Below are positions 1 to 7,759 of a stretch of 42,350 nucleotides of DNA, piece by piece. Source of the DNA: Duganella sp. Root1480D1. GTDB lineage: Bacteria; Pseudomonadota; Gammaproteobacteria; Burkholderiales; Burkholderiaceae_D. The notes beneath the pieces are model-generated. The model saw nothing but the letters and a program-made list of their open reading frames with translations. It did not search any database and was not told where the DNA came from. The position numbers and the translations under genes were made by a program. The stretch covers positions 645,257 through 687,606 of the forward strand of contig NZ_LMFZ01000001.1 in the NCBI RefSeq assembly GCF_001427305.1, in the 5' to 3' direction. Every line of letters begins with the position of its first letter. Positions within the stretch are counted from its first letter, which is position 1.

Positions 1-912
1 GAGCCGATTCCCCTCGACAAGCTGGGCGTGCTGCCGGCCAACCTGGACCGCTTGCGCGCCACCGTGGAAAAGCCGTATGGCCTGTTCTTTGTCTGCGGCC
101 CCACCGGCTCGGGCAAGACCACCACCCTGCACTCGGTACTGCATTACCTGAACACGCCGGAAACCAAGATCTGGACTGCCGAAGACCCGGTGGAGATCAC
201 GCAGAAAGGCTTGCGCCAGGTGCAGGTGAACCGCAAAGCAGGGCTGGAGTTTGCCACCGTGATGCGGGCTTTCCTGCGCGCCGACCCCGACATCATCATG
301 GTCGGCGAGATGCGCGACAAGGAAACCGTCAGCATGGGCATCGAAGCTTCGCTGACCGGCCATCTGGTGTTTTCCACCTTGCACACCAACAGCGCGCCGG
401 AATCGGTGGTGCGCCTGCTGGACATGGGCATGGACCCGTTCAATTTCGCCGATGCCCTGCTCGGCATCCTGGCGCAGCGCCTGGCCAAGCGCCTGTGCGG
501 CAACTGCAAGCAGTCCTATCACCCGGGCGAAGCGGAACTTGAGCTGCTGCTGTCGGAATATTGCGAAGAGCTGCAAAACACCAGCTCGTTCCAGAGCGAC
601 GCCCTGTCCGCCCGCCAGCAAGTGCTGACCGGCTGGCGCGAGCGCTACGCCGATGCCGAGGGGCGCTTCACCTTGTACCGGCCGCTCGGTTGCGATCAGT
701 GCAACAAGGGCTATCGCGGCCGCGTCGGCCTGCACGAGCTGATGATCGGCACCGACCGCGTCAAGAAGCTGCTGCAGGAGCATGCCCGGGTGGCCCAGTT
801 GCTGGCCGCCGCGCTGGAGGACGGCATGCTGACGCTGAAAATGGACGGGATCGAAAAGATCCTGCTCGGGATTACCGACATCAAGGCCGTGCGCCAGGTG
901 TGCATCAAATGA
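1..912 (+). CDS. GspE/PilB-family secretion ATPase, C-terminal part (5' cut by window edge)
   Basis: Hexameric traffic ATPase that powers type II secretion or type IV pilus assembly on the cytoplasmic side of the inner membrane. The reading frame is open from base 1, so the N-terminal part lies outside the window. Visible are Walker A GPTGSGKTT (residues about 34-42 of the fragment), the Asp box around TAEDPVE, the Walker B region ADPDIIMVGEMRD, the His box STLHTNSA, and a four-cysteine zinc-binding motif (LCGNC followed by GCDQC) typical of GspE and PilB rather than PilT. The stop overlaps the next start by 4 bases (ATGA). Whether it serves pili or secretion cannot be decided without the N-terminus and neighbours. 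Confidence 0.9.
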   Translation, partial: EPIPLDKLGVLPANLDRLRATVEKPYGLFFVCGPTGSGKTTTLHSVLHYLNTPETKIWTAEDPVEITQKGLRQVQVNRKAGLEFATVMRAFLRADPDIIMVGEMRDKETVSMGIEASLTGHLVFSTLHTNSAPESVVRLLDMGMDPFNFADALLGILAQRLAKRLCGNCKQSYHPGEAELELLLSEYCEELQNTSSFQSDALSARQQVLTGWRERYADAEGRFTLYRPLGCDQCNKGYRGRVGLHELMIGTDRVKKLLQEHARVAQLLAAALEDGMLTLKMDGIEKILLGITDIKAVRQVCIK

Positions 913-1301
913 TTTCCCATACATTCCTCGGCATTGGCGACTTCGATCGCGCCTATCGTTTTCACGCCGCGGTGATGGCTGCCCTTGGGCACGCACTGCG
1001 TTTCTGCGATGCCGGCAAGCCCTGGGCCGCCTGGCAGCCGGCCGGCGGCGGCCGTCCCCTCTTCATTATTGGCCGCCCGTACAGCGGCGAGGCCGCCCAT
1101 CCGGGCAACGGGCCGATGATCGCCTTGCTGGCACCGTCGCGCGCGGCCGTCGATGCGGCGCACGCCGCAGCGCTGGCGAACGGCGGAAGCTGCGAAGGCG
1201 CGCCCGGCCTGCGCCCGCACTATCACCCCAACTACTACGGCGCTTACTTCCGCGACCCGGACGGCAACAAGATCGGCGTCTGCTGTCACGACCCGGCTTA
1301 A
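909..1301 (+). CDS. VOC-fold (glyoxalase/bleomycin-resistance-like) protein
   Basis: Protein of 130 residues with the vicinal-oxygen-chelate pattern: an opening IGDFDRAYRFHAAVMAALG and a closing YFRDPDGNKIGVCC, which is the family's usual last strand. The position where metal-dependent members carry Glu (GNxxE) reads GNKIG here, so a classical metal-dependent lyase is unlikely; binding, sequestration or another activity is possible. The ATG overlaps the ATPase stop (ATGA), suggesting translational coupling. Its TAA shares the palindrome TTAA with the stop of the convergent acetyltransferase gene. Substrate unknown. Confidence 0.8.
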   Translation: MISHTFLGIGDFDRAYRFHAAVMAALGHALRFCDAGKPWAAWQPAGGGRPLFIIGRPYSGEAAHPGNGPMIALLAPSRAAVDAAHAAALANGGSCEGAPGLRPHYHPNYYGAYFRDPDGNKIGVCCHDPA

Positions 1302-2260
1302 AGGATCTTCTCGAAACAGGCCGCAGCGGGGTTGCCTGCATAGCGGCCGAAATTCTCGATGCGCTGGTAGCCATGCGCCAGGTAGAACTGCACGGCGCGC
1401 GTGTTCACCAGCCGCGTTTCCAGCCGCAGCGCGCGGAAGCCGATCAGCCGTGCTTCCGCTTCCAGCCACGCCAGCACGGCACTGCCGATGCCCTTGCTGC
1501 CAGGACGTGCGTACATGCGCTTGATCTCCGCCGCGCTGTCACCCAAGGGCCGCAGCGCGCCGCATCCCAGCGCCCTGCCTTGCCCGTCGCGCGCCACGGC
1601 AAAGCGGCCTGCCTCGCCACGCGCATCGGCGGCGCTGAACGCGCTGCGGCCACTGTCCCCGGTCAGCGCCTGCAGCGTGCCGTCCAGCTCGGCCATCAAC
1701 GCGACCGAATCCGGCTCGCCCGGATCGGCCGCCGCCACGCGCGGCAGCAACTTGTACATGAAGGTGGCGGCGCCCAGGCGGCCATCCGGCATGGTGGCGA
1801 ATTGCGGGATTTCGCCGCAGCGTTCATAGCCCAGTTTCAGGTACATGCGTTCGGCCGGTTCGCCGCTGCAGGTGTCGAGCACCAGCAACGTGCGCCCCTG
1901 CAATCGCGCCACGGCCTCGGCATGCAGGATCAGCGCCTGCGCCAGTCCTTGGCGGCGTGCACGCGGGTGCACCAGCATTTTCGACAATTCGGCGCGATGG
2001 CGGCCGTTCGGCATGCACGCCAACACCAGCTGCAGGGTGCCGTCTATGCGGCCATCTTCGCCGCGCACGATGAACAGGCGGCGCTCGCCGCGTTCCACCG
2101 CACCATGCAAGCCTAGCCAGAACGCATGCGCCTCCTCGTGCGGGCATGGTAGTTCGAAGCCGACACTGGCGCCGGCCAGCACGCAGGCACGCAACACCTC
2201 AGCCAATTGGCCGGCATGCGCCAGCAGCCCGGCGCCATCCAGTTCTTCTATGGTTCGCAT
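1298..2260 (-). CDS. Tandem GNAT-family N-acetyltransferase
   Basis: A 320-residue protein made of two GNAT folds. The first half has the acetyl-CoA loop region MLVHPRARRQGLAQAL (about residues 110-125); the second has KRMYARPGSKGIGSAVL, with a typical closing LETRLVNTRAVQFYLAHGY. GNAT enzymes transfer an acetyl group from acetyl-CoA to amines; the substrate is not evident. The reading frame stays open further upstream, but the ATG at 2260 gives a normal GNAT start and overlaps the end of the upstream XRE-cupin gene by 13 bases, so the two are co-transcribed and probably coupled. Pairing of an XRE-cupin regulator with a GNAT gene suggests local control of a detoxification or small-molecule modification activity (inference). 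Confidence 0.85.
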   Translation of the reverse strand: MRTIEELDGAGLLAHAGQLAEVLRACVLAGASVGFELPCPHEEAHAFWLGLHGAVERGERRLFIVRGEDGRIDGTLQLVLACMPNGRHRAELSKMLVHPRARRQGLAQALILHAEAVARLQGRTLLVLDTCSGEPAERMYLKLGYERCGEIPQFATMPDGRLGAATFMYKLLPRVAAADPGEPDSVALMAELDGTLQALTGDSGRSAFSAADARGEAGRFAVARDGQGRALGCGALRPLGDSAAEIKRMYARPGSKGIGSAVLAWLEAEARLIGFRALRLETRLVNTRAVQFYLAHGYQRIENFGRYAGNPAAACFEKIL

Positions 2261-2808
2261 ATCGCTATCAGGTAATGGGCCTGCTCCGGGCCGGGACAGG
2301 AAAAGCGCGTCGCACCGTACAGGTGGAAACGCAGGCAATCGCCCGGCTGCAGCCGGTGCGTAGTACCGTCGACGGTGTAATCGAGCACCCCGGACAGCAT
2401 CCACATATGCTGTTCCAGGCCGCGCACCGGCGCTTGCGCATAATCGATCACGGCGCCTGGCGGCAGCTGCCCTTCGATCATCTCCGCCTTGAAGCCGCGC
2501 CCCGGCGGCGACACCATGCGCCGCACGAATCCCGTTGCCGGATCGTGCCACTCGGCCTGCTCGCCGCGGCGGATCAACTGTACCGGCGCCTGCTCTACCT
2601 CGGCGATCAGGCGCGACATCGGCATGCCGTAGACCGAGCAAAGCTTGCCCAGCATCTCCGCCGTCGGGCTGGTTTCGCCGCGCTCCAGGCGCGACAAGGT
2701 GGCGCGGCTGATGCCGCTTTGCGTCGCCAGTTCTTCCAGCGACAGCCCACGCTCTTCGCGCAAGGACGCTAGCCGCCGCACCAGGCGGCCTTCAAATGAA
2801 TTTCCCAT
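2248..2808 (-). CDS. XRE-family regulator with C-terminal cupin domain
   Basis: A 186-residue regulator. Residues about 10-65 form an XRE helix-turn-helix (LEELATQSGISRATLSRLER, then SPTAEMLGKLCSVYG). Residues about 105-185 form a cupin barrel (GLEQHMWMLSGVLDYTVDG, LQPGDCLRFHLYG), a usual effector-sensing module. It leads the operon with the GNAT gene and likely controls it and itself. There is no Shine-Dalgarno sequence before the ATG. Instead a good sigma70 promoter ends 7 bases upstream, so the mRNA would begin at or 2 bases before the start codon. The effector is unknown. Confidence 0.88.
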   Translation of the reverse strand: MGNSFEGRLVRRLASLREERGLSLEELATQSGISRATLSRLERGETSPTAEMLGKLCSVYGMPMSRLIAEVEQAPVQLIRRGEQAEWHDPATGFVRRMVSPPGRGFKAEMIEGQLPPGAVIDYAQAPVRGLEQHMWMLSGVLDYTVDGTTHRLQPGDCLRFHLYGATRFSCPGPEQAHYLIAICEP

Positions 2809-2844
2809 ATGAGAGAATATATCTCACTTATGAGACGAGCACAA
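2809..2844 (-). promoter_or_regulatory. Promoter and overlapping operator of the XRE-cupin operon
   Basis: Read on the minus strand: -35 TTGTGC (2844-2839), a 17-base spacer, -10 TATATT (2821-2816), then only 7 bases to the ATG. The spacer and -10 region contain the inverted repeat TGAGA-N7-TCTCA (2810-2826) and a second direct copy of TATGAGA (2829-2835) 21 bp from the first, about two helical turns. A repressor bound here would block RNA polymerase, as in an autoregulated XRE operon. The assignment of the site to this regulator is inferred. Confidence 0.65.
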
Positions 2845-2871
2845 GAAAAAAAACCCGGCCGCAGCCGGGTT
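2845..2871 (-). terminator. Intrinsic terminator downstream of pit
   Basis: On the minus strand AACCCGGC pairs with GCCGGGTT around a TGCG loop, followed by a run of T. It lies about 20 bases after the pit stop codon and directly abuts the -35 box of the next promoter. Confidence 0.85.
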
Positions 2872-2891
2872 CTTCGCAGGCGCTTGCGCCC

Positions 2892-3902
2892 TTACATGAT
2901 GTGCTTGCCGACCCACCATGCCACCGCCGCGACAAACGCGGAAGCAGGAATGGTGAAGATCCACGCCCACACGATATTGCCTGCCACGCCCCAACGCACG
3001 GCCGACATTTTCTGCGCCGAGCCGACGCCGACGATTGCGCCGGTGATGGTATGGGTGGTCGAGACTGGAACGCCCCAGAAGGACGCCATCAGCAGGGTGA
3101 TCGCGCCGCCGGTTTCGGCGCAGAAGCCGCCCACCGGTTTCAGCTTGGTGATCTTCTGGCCCATGGTCTTGACGATGCGCCAGCCGCCGAACAGGGTACC
3201 GAACGAGATCGCGCCGTAGCAGGCCACGATGACCCAGACCGGCGGCGCCGAATCGCCGGCAGCCACGTGGCCGGAAGCGATCAGCAGCATCCAGATGATG
3301 CCCATGGTCTTCTGTGCGTCGTTGCCGCCGTGGCCCAGCGAGTAGCCGGCTGCGGACAGCAGCTGCAGGCGGCGGAACCAGCCGTCGACCTTGCGCGGCG
3401 TCGACTTCACGAAGACCCACGACACGATCAGCATGATCAGCGAGCCAAGCACAAAGCCCAGCAGCGGCGCCACGACAATGAACACCACGGTCTTGATCAG
3501 GCCGCCGGAAATCAGCGCGCCGGTACCGGACTTGGCCACCGCGGCGCCCACCAGGCCGCCGATCAGGGCGTGCGAGGACGAGGACGGAATGCCGTAGTAC
3601 CAGGTGATCACGTTCCAGACAATCGCCCCTATCAGGGCTCCGAAGATCACATAGTGGTCGATCACCGAAGGCTCAATGGTGCCCTTGCCGATGGTGGTCG
3701 CCACCTTCAGGCCGACCACGAAGATCGCGACGAAGTTGAAGAAGGCGGCCATCATCACGGCGGTCTGCGGTTTCAGCACGCCGGTGGACACCACCGTGGC
3801 GATCGCATTGGCGGCATCGTGGAAGCCGTTCATGAAGTCGAACACCAGTGCGAGGAAGACAAGTGCCCCCAGCGCCCAGATGCTAATTTCGAGGTTGCTC
3901 AT
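2892..3902 (-). CDS. pit: Inorganic phosphate transporter, Pit family
   Basis: Low-affinity, proton-coupled (metal-)phosphate permease of the inner membrane, 336 residues with about ten hydrophobic segments. The two inverted family repeats are visible: FDFMNGFHDAANAIATVVSTG (residues about 22-42) with GIPSSSSHALIGG, and in the second half SLGHGGNDAQKTMG with GVPVSTTHTITGAIVG. It follows the DUF47 gene after 16 bases in the same orientation, the standard DUF47-pit pair. The Shine-Dalgarno is weak, so translation may depend on coupling. A terminator follows. Confidence 0.95.
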   Translation of the reverse strand: MSNLEISIWALGALVFLALVFDFMNGFHDAANAIATVVSTGVLKPQTAVMMAAFFNFVAIFVVGLKVATTIGKGTIEPSVIDHYVIFGALIGAIVWNVITWYYGIPSSSSHALIGGLVGAAVAKSGTGALISGGLIKTVVFIVVAPLLGFVLGSLIMLIVSWVFVKSTPRKVDGWFRRLQLLSAAGYSLGHGGNDAQKTMGIIWMLLIASGHVAAGDSAPPVWVIVACYGAISFGTLFGGWRIVKTMGQKITKLKPVGGFCAETGGAITLLMASFWGVPVSTTHTITGAIVGVGSAQKMSAVRWGVAGNIVWAWIFTIPASAFVAAVAWWVGKHIM

Positions 3903-3918
3903 GAAATGATCTTTTTAA

Positions 3919-4545
3919 TTATGCGTTTTCAACGATGATGCCTTCGATGATGTTGGCAACATCCTCGCAGCGGTCGGTAACGGTTTCCAGGATCTCGTAG
4001 ATCGCCTTCATCTTGATCAGGTTGCGCACGTCCGGTTCGTCGCGGAACAGCTTGGACATGGCGGCGCGCATCACGTGGTCGGCGTCCGATTCCAGGCGGT
4101 CGATCTCTTCGCAGATGCTGACGATCTTGGATGCGTTGTCCATGTTCGACAGCAGGGCCACGGCGTCCTTCACCTTTTCGCAGCAAGCGAGCACCAGTTC
4201 GGCCAGGCGCTTGGCTTCCGGGGTCACGGAGTGCAGGTCGTACAGCGACACGGTCTGGGCAGCATCTTCCATCAGGTCCAGGATGTCATCCATGCGGGTG
4301 ATCAGCTTGTGGATGTCATCGCGGTCGAGCGGGGTGATGAAGGTCTTGTGCAGCAGGTCTACCGCCTGGTAGGTGATCTTGTCAGCCTGTTTTTCGATGC
4401 TTTCGATGGCGTGGACACGGTTTTCCAGGTCGTCGAAATTAGCCATCAGGCCCAGCATCTCTTTGGCGCCCTTCACGCAAAGTTCGGCATGCTGGTTAAA
4501 CATGTCAAAGAATTTGCCCTCCGAGGGCATCAAGCGTCCAAACAT
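3919..4545 (-). CDS. PhoU-like DUF47 (TIGR00153-type) phosphate transport regulator
   Basis: A 208-residue all-helical PhoU-like protein (for example DRDDIHKLITRMDDILDLMEDAA, IDRLESDADHVMRAAM, ILETVTDRCEDVANIIEGII). Members of this family are encoded next to Pit transporters and are thought to modulate their activity; the acidic repeats bind metal in PhoU relatives. The reading frame extends 15 codons further upstream, but the ATG at 4545 is preceded by GGAG at 8 bases and starts the conserved MFGRLMPSEGKFF block, so it is preferred. Forms an operon with pit. Confidence 0.9.
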   Translation of the reverse strand: MFGRLMPSEGKFFDMFNQHAELCVKGAKEMLGLMANFDDLENRVHAIESIEKQADKITYQAVDLLHKTFITPLDRDDIHKLITRMDDILDLMEDAAQTVSLYDLHSVTPEAKRLAELVLACCEKVKDAVALLSNMDNASKIVSICEEIDRLESDADHVMRAAMSKLFRDEPDVRNLIKMKAIYEILETVTDRCEDVANIIEGIIVENA

Positions 4546-4611
4546 TTTTGTTCTCCGTTGGTTGATTCGTTGGTACTGCAGCATAGCCACCCAGCGTGGC
4601 CAGCCTGGTAA

Positions 4612-6003
4612 TCAGTCGCCTTGGTAGATCGACAGGTTACCGGTGTAATTGCCAAACTTGGTGTACGCACCGATCCAGGTCAGGCGGATCGCCCCGATTG
4701 GACCGTTACGCTGCTTGCCGATAATGATCTCGGCGGTGCCTTTATCCGGCGAGTCGGGGTTATAGACTTCGTCGCGATACAGGAAAATGATCACGTCCGC
4801 GTCCTGCTCGATAGCGCCGGATTCGCGCAGGTCGGACATGACGGGACGTTTATTGGGACGTTGTTCCAGCGATCGGTTCAGCTGGGAAAGTGCAATGACG
4901 GGGCAATGCAGCTCTTTGGCCAGGCCCTTCAGGGAACGCGAAATCTCGGAGATCTCGGCCGAGCGGTTGTCGCCCGGCTGGCTGCCCTGCATCAGCTGCA
5001 GGTAGTCGACCACGATCAGGCCCAGCTTCCCGCATTGGCGGGCCAGGCGGCGCGCACGGGCGCGCATCTCGATCGGGTTCAGTGCCGGGGTCTCGTCGAT
5101 GTAGACCTGGGCTTCATTCATTTTCTGGATGGCGTGCGTCAGGCGCGGCCAATCCTCGTCGATCAGTTTGCCGGTACGCAGGCGATGCTGGTCCAGCAGG
5201 CCGACCGAGCCCAGCATACGCATGGCCAGCTGCACGCCGCCCATCTCCATCGAGAACACGGCAACCGGCAGGCCGGCCTCCACCGCCACGTTTTCGGCGA
5301 TGTTCATGGAAAATGCGGTCTTGCCCATTGACGGCCTGCCGGCCACAACCACCATGTCGCCTGGCTGCAAGCCGGAGGTCATCTTGTCCAGGTCGGTCCA
5401 GCCGGTCGGCACGCCGGTGATTTCAGAGCCGGAATCGCGCGAATACAGTTCGTCGATACGCTCCACCACCTGGGTCAGCAGCGGTTGCACCGGCAGCCAG
5501 CCGGCGGCGCCGCGCGAACCCGCTTCTGCGATGGCGAAGATCTTCGCTTCCGCCTCGTCCAGGATCTGCTTCACGTCCTTGCCTTGCGGGCTGAAGGCGT
5601 TGCCCGACACTTCGTCGGCCACGGTGATCAGCTTGCGCAGCACGCCCCGGTCACGCACGATTTCCGCATAACGGCGGATATTCGCGGCCGATGGGGTGTT
5701 CTGCGCCATGGCGTTCAGGTAGGCCATGCCGCCCACCTCTTCCGCCTTGCCTAGCATGCTGAGCGCTTCGAACACGGTCACCACGTCGGCCGGCTTGCCC
5801 GAGTTGATCAGGCGGACCATCTGTTCGAAGATGATGCGGTGGTCGTAGCGGTAGAAGTCTTCCGCATTCATGAAGTCCGCAATACGGTCCCACGCCGCGT
5901 TGTCACGCAACAAACCACCGATGACAGATTGCTCTGCCTCGATCGAGTGCGGCGGGATGCGGAGGGAATCGACTTGTGGGTCGGACTGGGGTGCGGCGTT
6001 CAT
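4612..6003 (-). CDS. dnaB: Replicative DNA helicase DnaB
   Basis: Hexameric 5'-3' helicase of the replication fork. About 463 residues: N-terminal DnaB domain (PPHSIEAEQSVIGGLL onward), then the RecA-like ATPase with Walker A GRPSMGKTAF, Walker B LIVVDYLQLM, and the SEISRSLKGLAKEL and RESGAIEQDADVIIFLYR motifs; no intein is present. The ATG at 6003 gives the usual MNAAPQ...-type start; an ATG three codons earlier (6012) is possible. It lies downstream of rplI but is separated from it by a strong terminator, and a TATAAT box lies 7 bases before the ATG at 6003, so it probably has its own promoter. Confidence 0.96.
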   Translation of the reverse strand: MNAAPQSDPQVDSLRIPPHSIEAEQSVIGGLLRDNAAWDRIADFMNAEDFYRYDHRIIFEQMVRLINSGKPADVVTVFEALSMLGKAEEVGGMAYLNAMAQNTPSAANIRRYAEIVRDRGVLRKLITVADEVSGNAFSPQGKDVKQILDEAEAKIFAIAEAGSRGAAGWLPVQPLLTQVVERIDELYSRDSGSEITGVPTGWTDLDKMTSGLQPGDMVVVAGRPSMGKTAFSMNIAENVAVEAGLPVAVFSMEMGGVQLAMRMLGSVGLLDQHRLRTGKLIDEDWPRLTHAIQKMNEAQVYIDETPALNPIEMRARARRLARQCGKLGLIVVDYLQLMQGSQPGDNRSAEISEISRSLKGLAKELHCPVIALSQLNRSLEQRPNKRPVMSDLRESGAIEQDADVIIFLYRDEVYNPDSPDKGTAEIIIGKQRNGPIGAIRLTWIGAYTKFGNYTGNLSIYQGD

Positions 6004-6010
6004 GGCGCGC

Positions 6011-6016
6011 ATTATA
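6011..6016 (-). promoter_or_regulatory. Candidate -10 box of dnaB
   Basis: A perfect TATAAT on the minus strand, after the rplI terminator and 7 bases upstream of the dnaB ATG. No good -35 is visible at 16-18 bases (best TATTCC). If used, transcription would begin about at the start codon. If translation starts at 6012 this box would overlap that codon and could not be its promoter. Confidence 0.4.
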
Positions 6017-6050
6017 CCTGCTTCGGCAAGCCGGGAATAATCCCTGAAAA

Positions 6051-6081
6051 TAAAAAAAGCCGGGCGAACCCGGCTTTTTTG
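6051..6081 (-). terminator. Bidirectional intrinsic terminator after rplI
   Basis: AAAAAAGCCGGG and CCCGGCTTTTTT form a perfect 12-bp stem with a 4-base loop (6053-6080), giving a T run on both strands. On the minus strand it lies about 20 bases after the rplI stop and closes the rpsF operon before dnaB. Confidence 0.92.
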
Positions 6082-6099
6082 CTGTATTTACGACGCTGA

Positions 6100-6552
6100 T
6101 TAAGCAGCTTCGCCAACCACAGCCACGGTCACTTCTGCCACCACGTCGGTGTGCAGGGCAACGGCCACTGGGAACTCGCCGGTGGTCTTCAGCGGACCGG
6201 TTGGCAGGCGCACAGCAGACTTTTCCACTGCGAAGCCAGCTTTGGTCAGGGCTTCAGCGATGTCGAAGTTGGTCACGGAACCGAACAGGCGGCCGTCAAC
6301 GCCGGCTTTCTGCGATACGGTCACGGTCATGCCGTTCAGCTTTTCGCCTTGGGCTTGAGCGGCAGCCAGCTTGGCGGCAGCAGCTTTTTCCAGTTCAGCG
6401 CGCTTGGCTTCGAATTCAGCAACAGCAGCAGCGGTAGCGCGGCGTGCCAGTTTCTGAGGGATCAGGAAATTACGGGCGTAGCCGTCTTTCACTTTCACCA
6501 CGTCGCCCAGGTTGCCGACGTTAACAACTTTTTCCAGCAGGATGATTTGCAT
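6100..6552 (-). CDS. rplI: 50S ribosomal protein L9
   Basis: Large-subunit protein L9, 150 residues, full length. The N-terminal rRNA-binding domain [32 protein letters not shown] is textbook; a long connecting helix (residues about 42-75) and the C-terminal domain with [11 protein letters not shown] follow. GGAG sits 8-9 bases before the ATG. Last gene of the rpsF-priB-rpsR-rplI operon. Confidence 0.98.
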   Translation of the reverse strand: MQIILLEKVVNVGNLGDVVKVKDGYARNFLIPQKLARRATAAAVAEFEAKRAELEKAAAAKLAAAQAQGEKLNGMTVTVSQKAGVDGRLFGSVTNFDIAEALTKAGFAVEKSAVRLPTGPLKTTGEFPVAVALHTDVVAEVTVAVVGEAA

Positions 6553-6586
6553 ATTAATTCTCCAGGATCTCTGATCTGATCGCTAA

Positions 6587-6877
6587 TTAAGCGTGGTGCA
6601 GATCGGTGTATGGCAGCAGGGCCAGGTAGCGGGCGCGCTTGATCGCGGTGTCAACTTGACGCTGGTAGTGCGCCTTGGTGCCGGTCAGGCGTGCTGGCAT
6701 GATCTTGCCGTTTTCCTGGATGAAATCTTTCAGGGTGTCTACGTCTTTGTAGTCCACTTGCTCAACGCCAGCGGCGGTGAAGCGGCAGAACTTCTTGCGC
6801 TTGAACAGAGGGTTTTGTTGCTTGCGCTTTTCTTTCAGCTTGAGCTTGTTTTTGTCGAACTTTTTACCGAATGCCAT
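6587..6877 (-). CDS. rpsR: 30S ribosomal protein S18
   Basis: Small-subunit protein S18, 96 residues, with a basic N-terminal extension rich in Lys (residues 3-30) and the conserved core [23 protein letters not shown] and [14 protein letters not shown] [25 protein letters not shown]. Shine-Dalgarno AGGAG precedes the ATG. It binds the platform with S6, encoded two genes upstream. Confidence 0.98.
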   Translation of the reverse strand: MAFGKKFDKNKLKLKEKRKQQNPLFKRKKFCRFTAAGVEQVDYKDVDTLKDFIQENGKIMPARLTGTKAHYQRQVDTAIKRARYLALLPYTDLHHA

Positions 6878-6892
6878 TTTAGGCTCCTGTAT

Positions 6893-7201
6893 TTAAATGT
6901 GCGCTGCTTCGGCAGCACGAAAATCAATGATGTGAAACACCAGGGTTCTGCTATTGCGGTTCTTCTTGGCCAGGAAACCGGTGAACTCGTACAAGCCTCC
7001 GAGGGGCGCCTGACTGAATCGTTTTGACAACTCGCCTGCCGCAACGGCAGGGATCTCAAACTCGGTCAGTCGGGCAATGCCTGCCTCTGTCTGCTGCGAA
7101 CTGTGCTGCAAGCTTGCATTCACAATCGGCAGGCCGGCCGGGGTGTAACGAATTTCATCCCGTTCGGCAATCAGGGCGGTAACCCGGAGCTGGTTGTACA
7201 G
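6893..7201 (-). CDS. priB: Primosomal replication protein PriB, apparent CTG start
   Basis: Single-strand-binding-like OB-fold protein of replication restart, 102 residues when read from a CTG at 7201. The frame then gives LYNQLRVTALIAERDEIRYT and PAGLPIVNASLQHSS, which match the usual PriB start (NQLRV, then A-E-R and the TPAG block) and continue into the normal end FTGFLAKKNRNSRTLVFHIIDF. AGGAG lies 5 bases before the CTG. No ATG, GTG or TTG occurs in frame between the rpsF stop and the conserved region; the first alternative, GTG at 7123, would remove the first two strands of the fold. Lies between rpsF and rpsR, the standard operon position. Confidence 0.85.
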   Translation of the reverse strand: MYNQLRVTALIAERDEIRYTPAGLPIVNASLQHSSQQTEAGIARLTEFEIPAVAAGELSKRFSQAPLGGLYEFTGFLAKKNRNSRTLVFHIIDFRAAEAAHI

Positions 7202-7219
7202 ACCGTCTCCTGTCAGGAA

Positions 7220-7603
7220 TTAGGCCGCTGCAGGAGCCGCTGCTGGAGCTTCGGCGCGATGGCTCTTGGCCGCGTCTTCACGCTGGACCGACTTCATCAT
7301 CGGGGAAGGAGCGGTTTCCGCTTTCTTCATCTTGACGGTCAGGTGACGCAGCACGGCATCATTGAATTTGAACGCAGTTTCCAGTTCGACCAGAGTTTCG
7401 TTGTCGCACTCGATGTTCATGCAGATGTAGTGTGCCTTGGCCAGTTTCTGGATCGAGTAAGCCATTTGACGGCGGCCCCAATCTTCAACACGGTGCACGT
7501 TACCGCCGCGCGAGGTCACGCTGGTCTTGTAACGTTCGATCATCGCGGGCACTTGCTCGCTCTGGTCCGGATGGACGATAAATACGATTTCGTAGTGACG
7601 CAT
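7220..7603 (-). CDS. rpsF: 30S ribosomal protein S6
   Basis: Small-subunit protein S6, 127 residues: [25 protein letters not shown] opening, [22 protein letters not shown] centre, [12 protein letters not shown], and a variable Ala-rich tail. AGGGAG precedes the ATG. First gene of rpsF-priB-rpsR-rplI; its leader carries a candidate S6:S18 autoregulatory hairpin. Confidence 0.98.
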   Translation of the reverse strand: MRHYEIVFIVHPDQSEQVPAMIERYKTSVTSRGGNVHRVEDWGRRQMAYSIQKLAKAHYICMNIECDNETLVELETAFKFNDAVLRHLTVKMKKAETAPSPMMKSVQREDAAKSHRAEAPAAAPAAA

Positions 7604-7633
7604 TAATAACTCCCTTAAGGACTGTGAATATAG

Positions 7634-7661
7634 CCCACCCCGGCGTCAAGACGGGTGTGGG
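7634..7661 (-). promoter_or_regulatory. Candidate S6:S18-binding leader hairpin
   Basis: In the rpsF mRNA leader, about 30 bases before the ATG, CCCAC pairs with GTGGG and, past one unpaired A, CCCG pairs with CGGG around a 9-base loop. Many bacteria control this operon by binding of the S6:S18 complex to a leader hairpin with a CCG/GGU-containing bulge. The position fits and a GCCGGGG run is present, but the exact consensus fold was not verified. Confidence 0.4.
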
Positions 7662-7677
7662 AAGAGGTAAGCCCGCA

Positions 7678-7706
7678 AGCATAGCAGACTTTGCATGCCG
7701 GCTCAA
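7678..7706 (-). promoter_or_regulatory. Promoter of the rpsF operon
   Basis: Minus strand: -35 TTGAGC (7706-7701), exact 17-base spacer, -10 TATGCT (7683-7678). Predicted start near 7671, giving a leader of about 67 bases that contains the hairpin at 7634-7661. Confidence 0.6.
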
Positions 7707-7759
7707 GGTTTACTGATGGCGCGCAAGGCTCCCCCGCTGTGACGCTGGCATGCTGGGGC

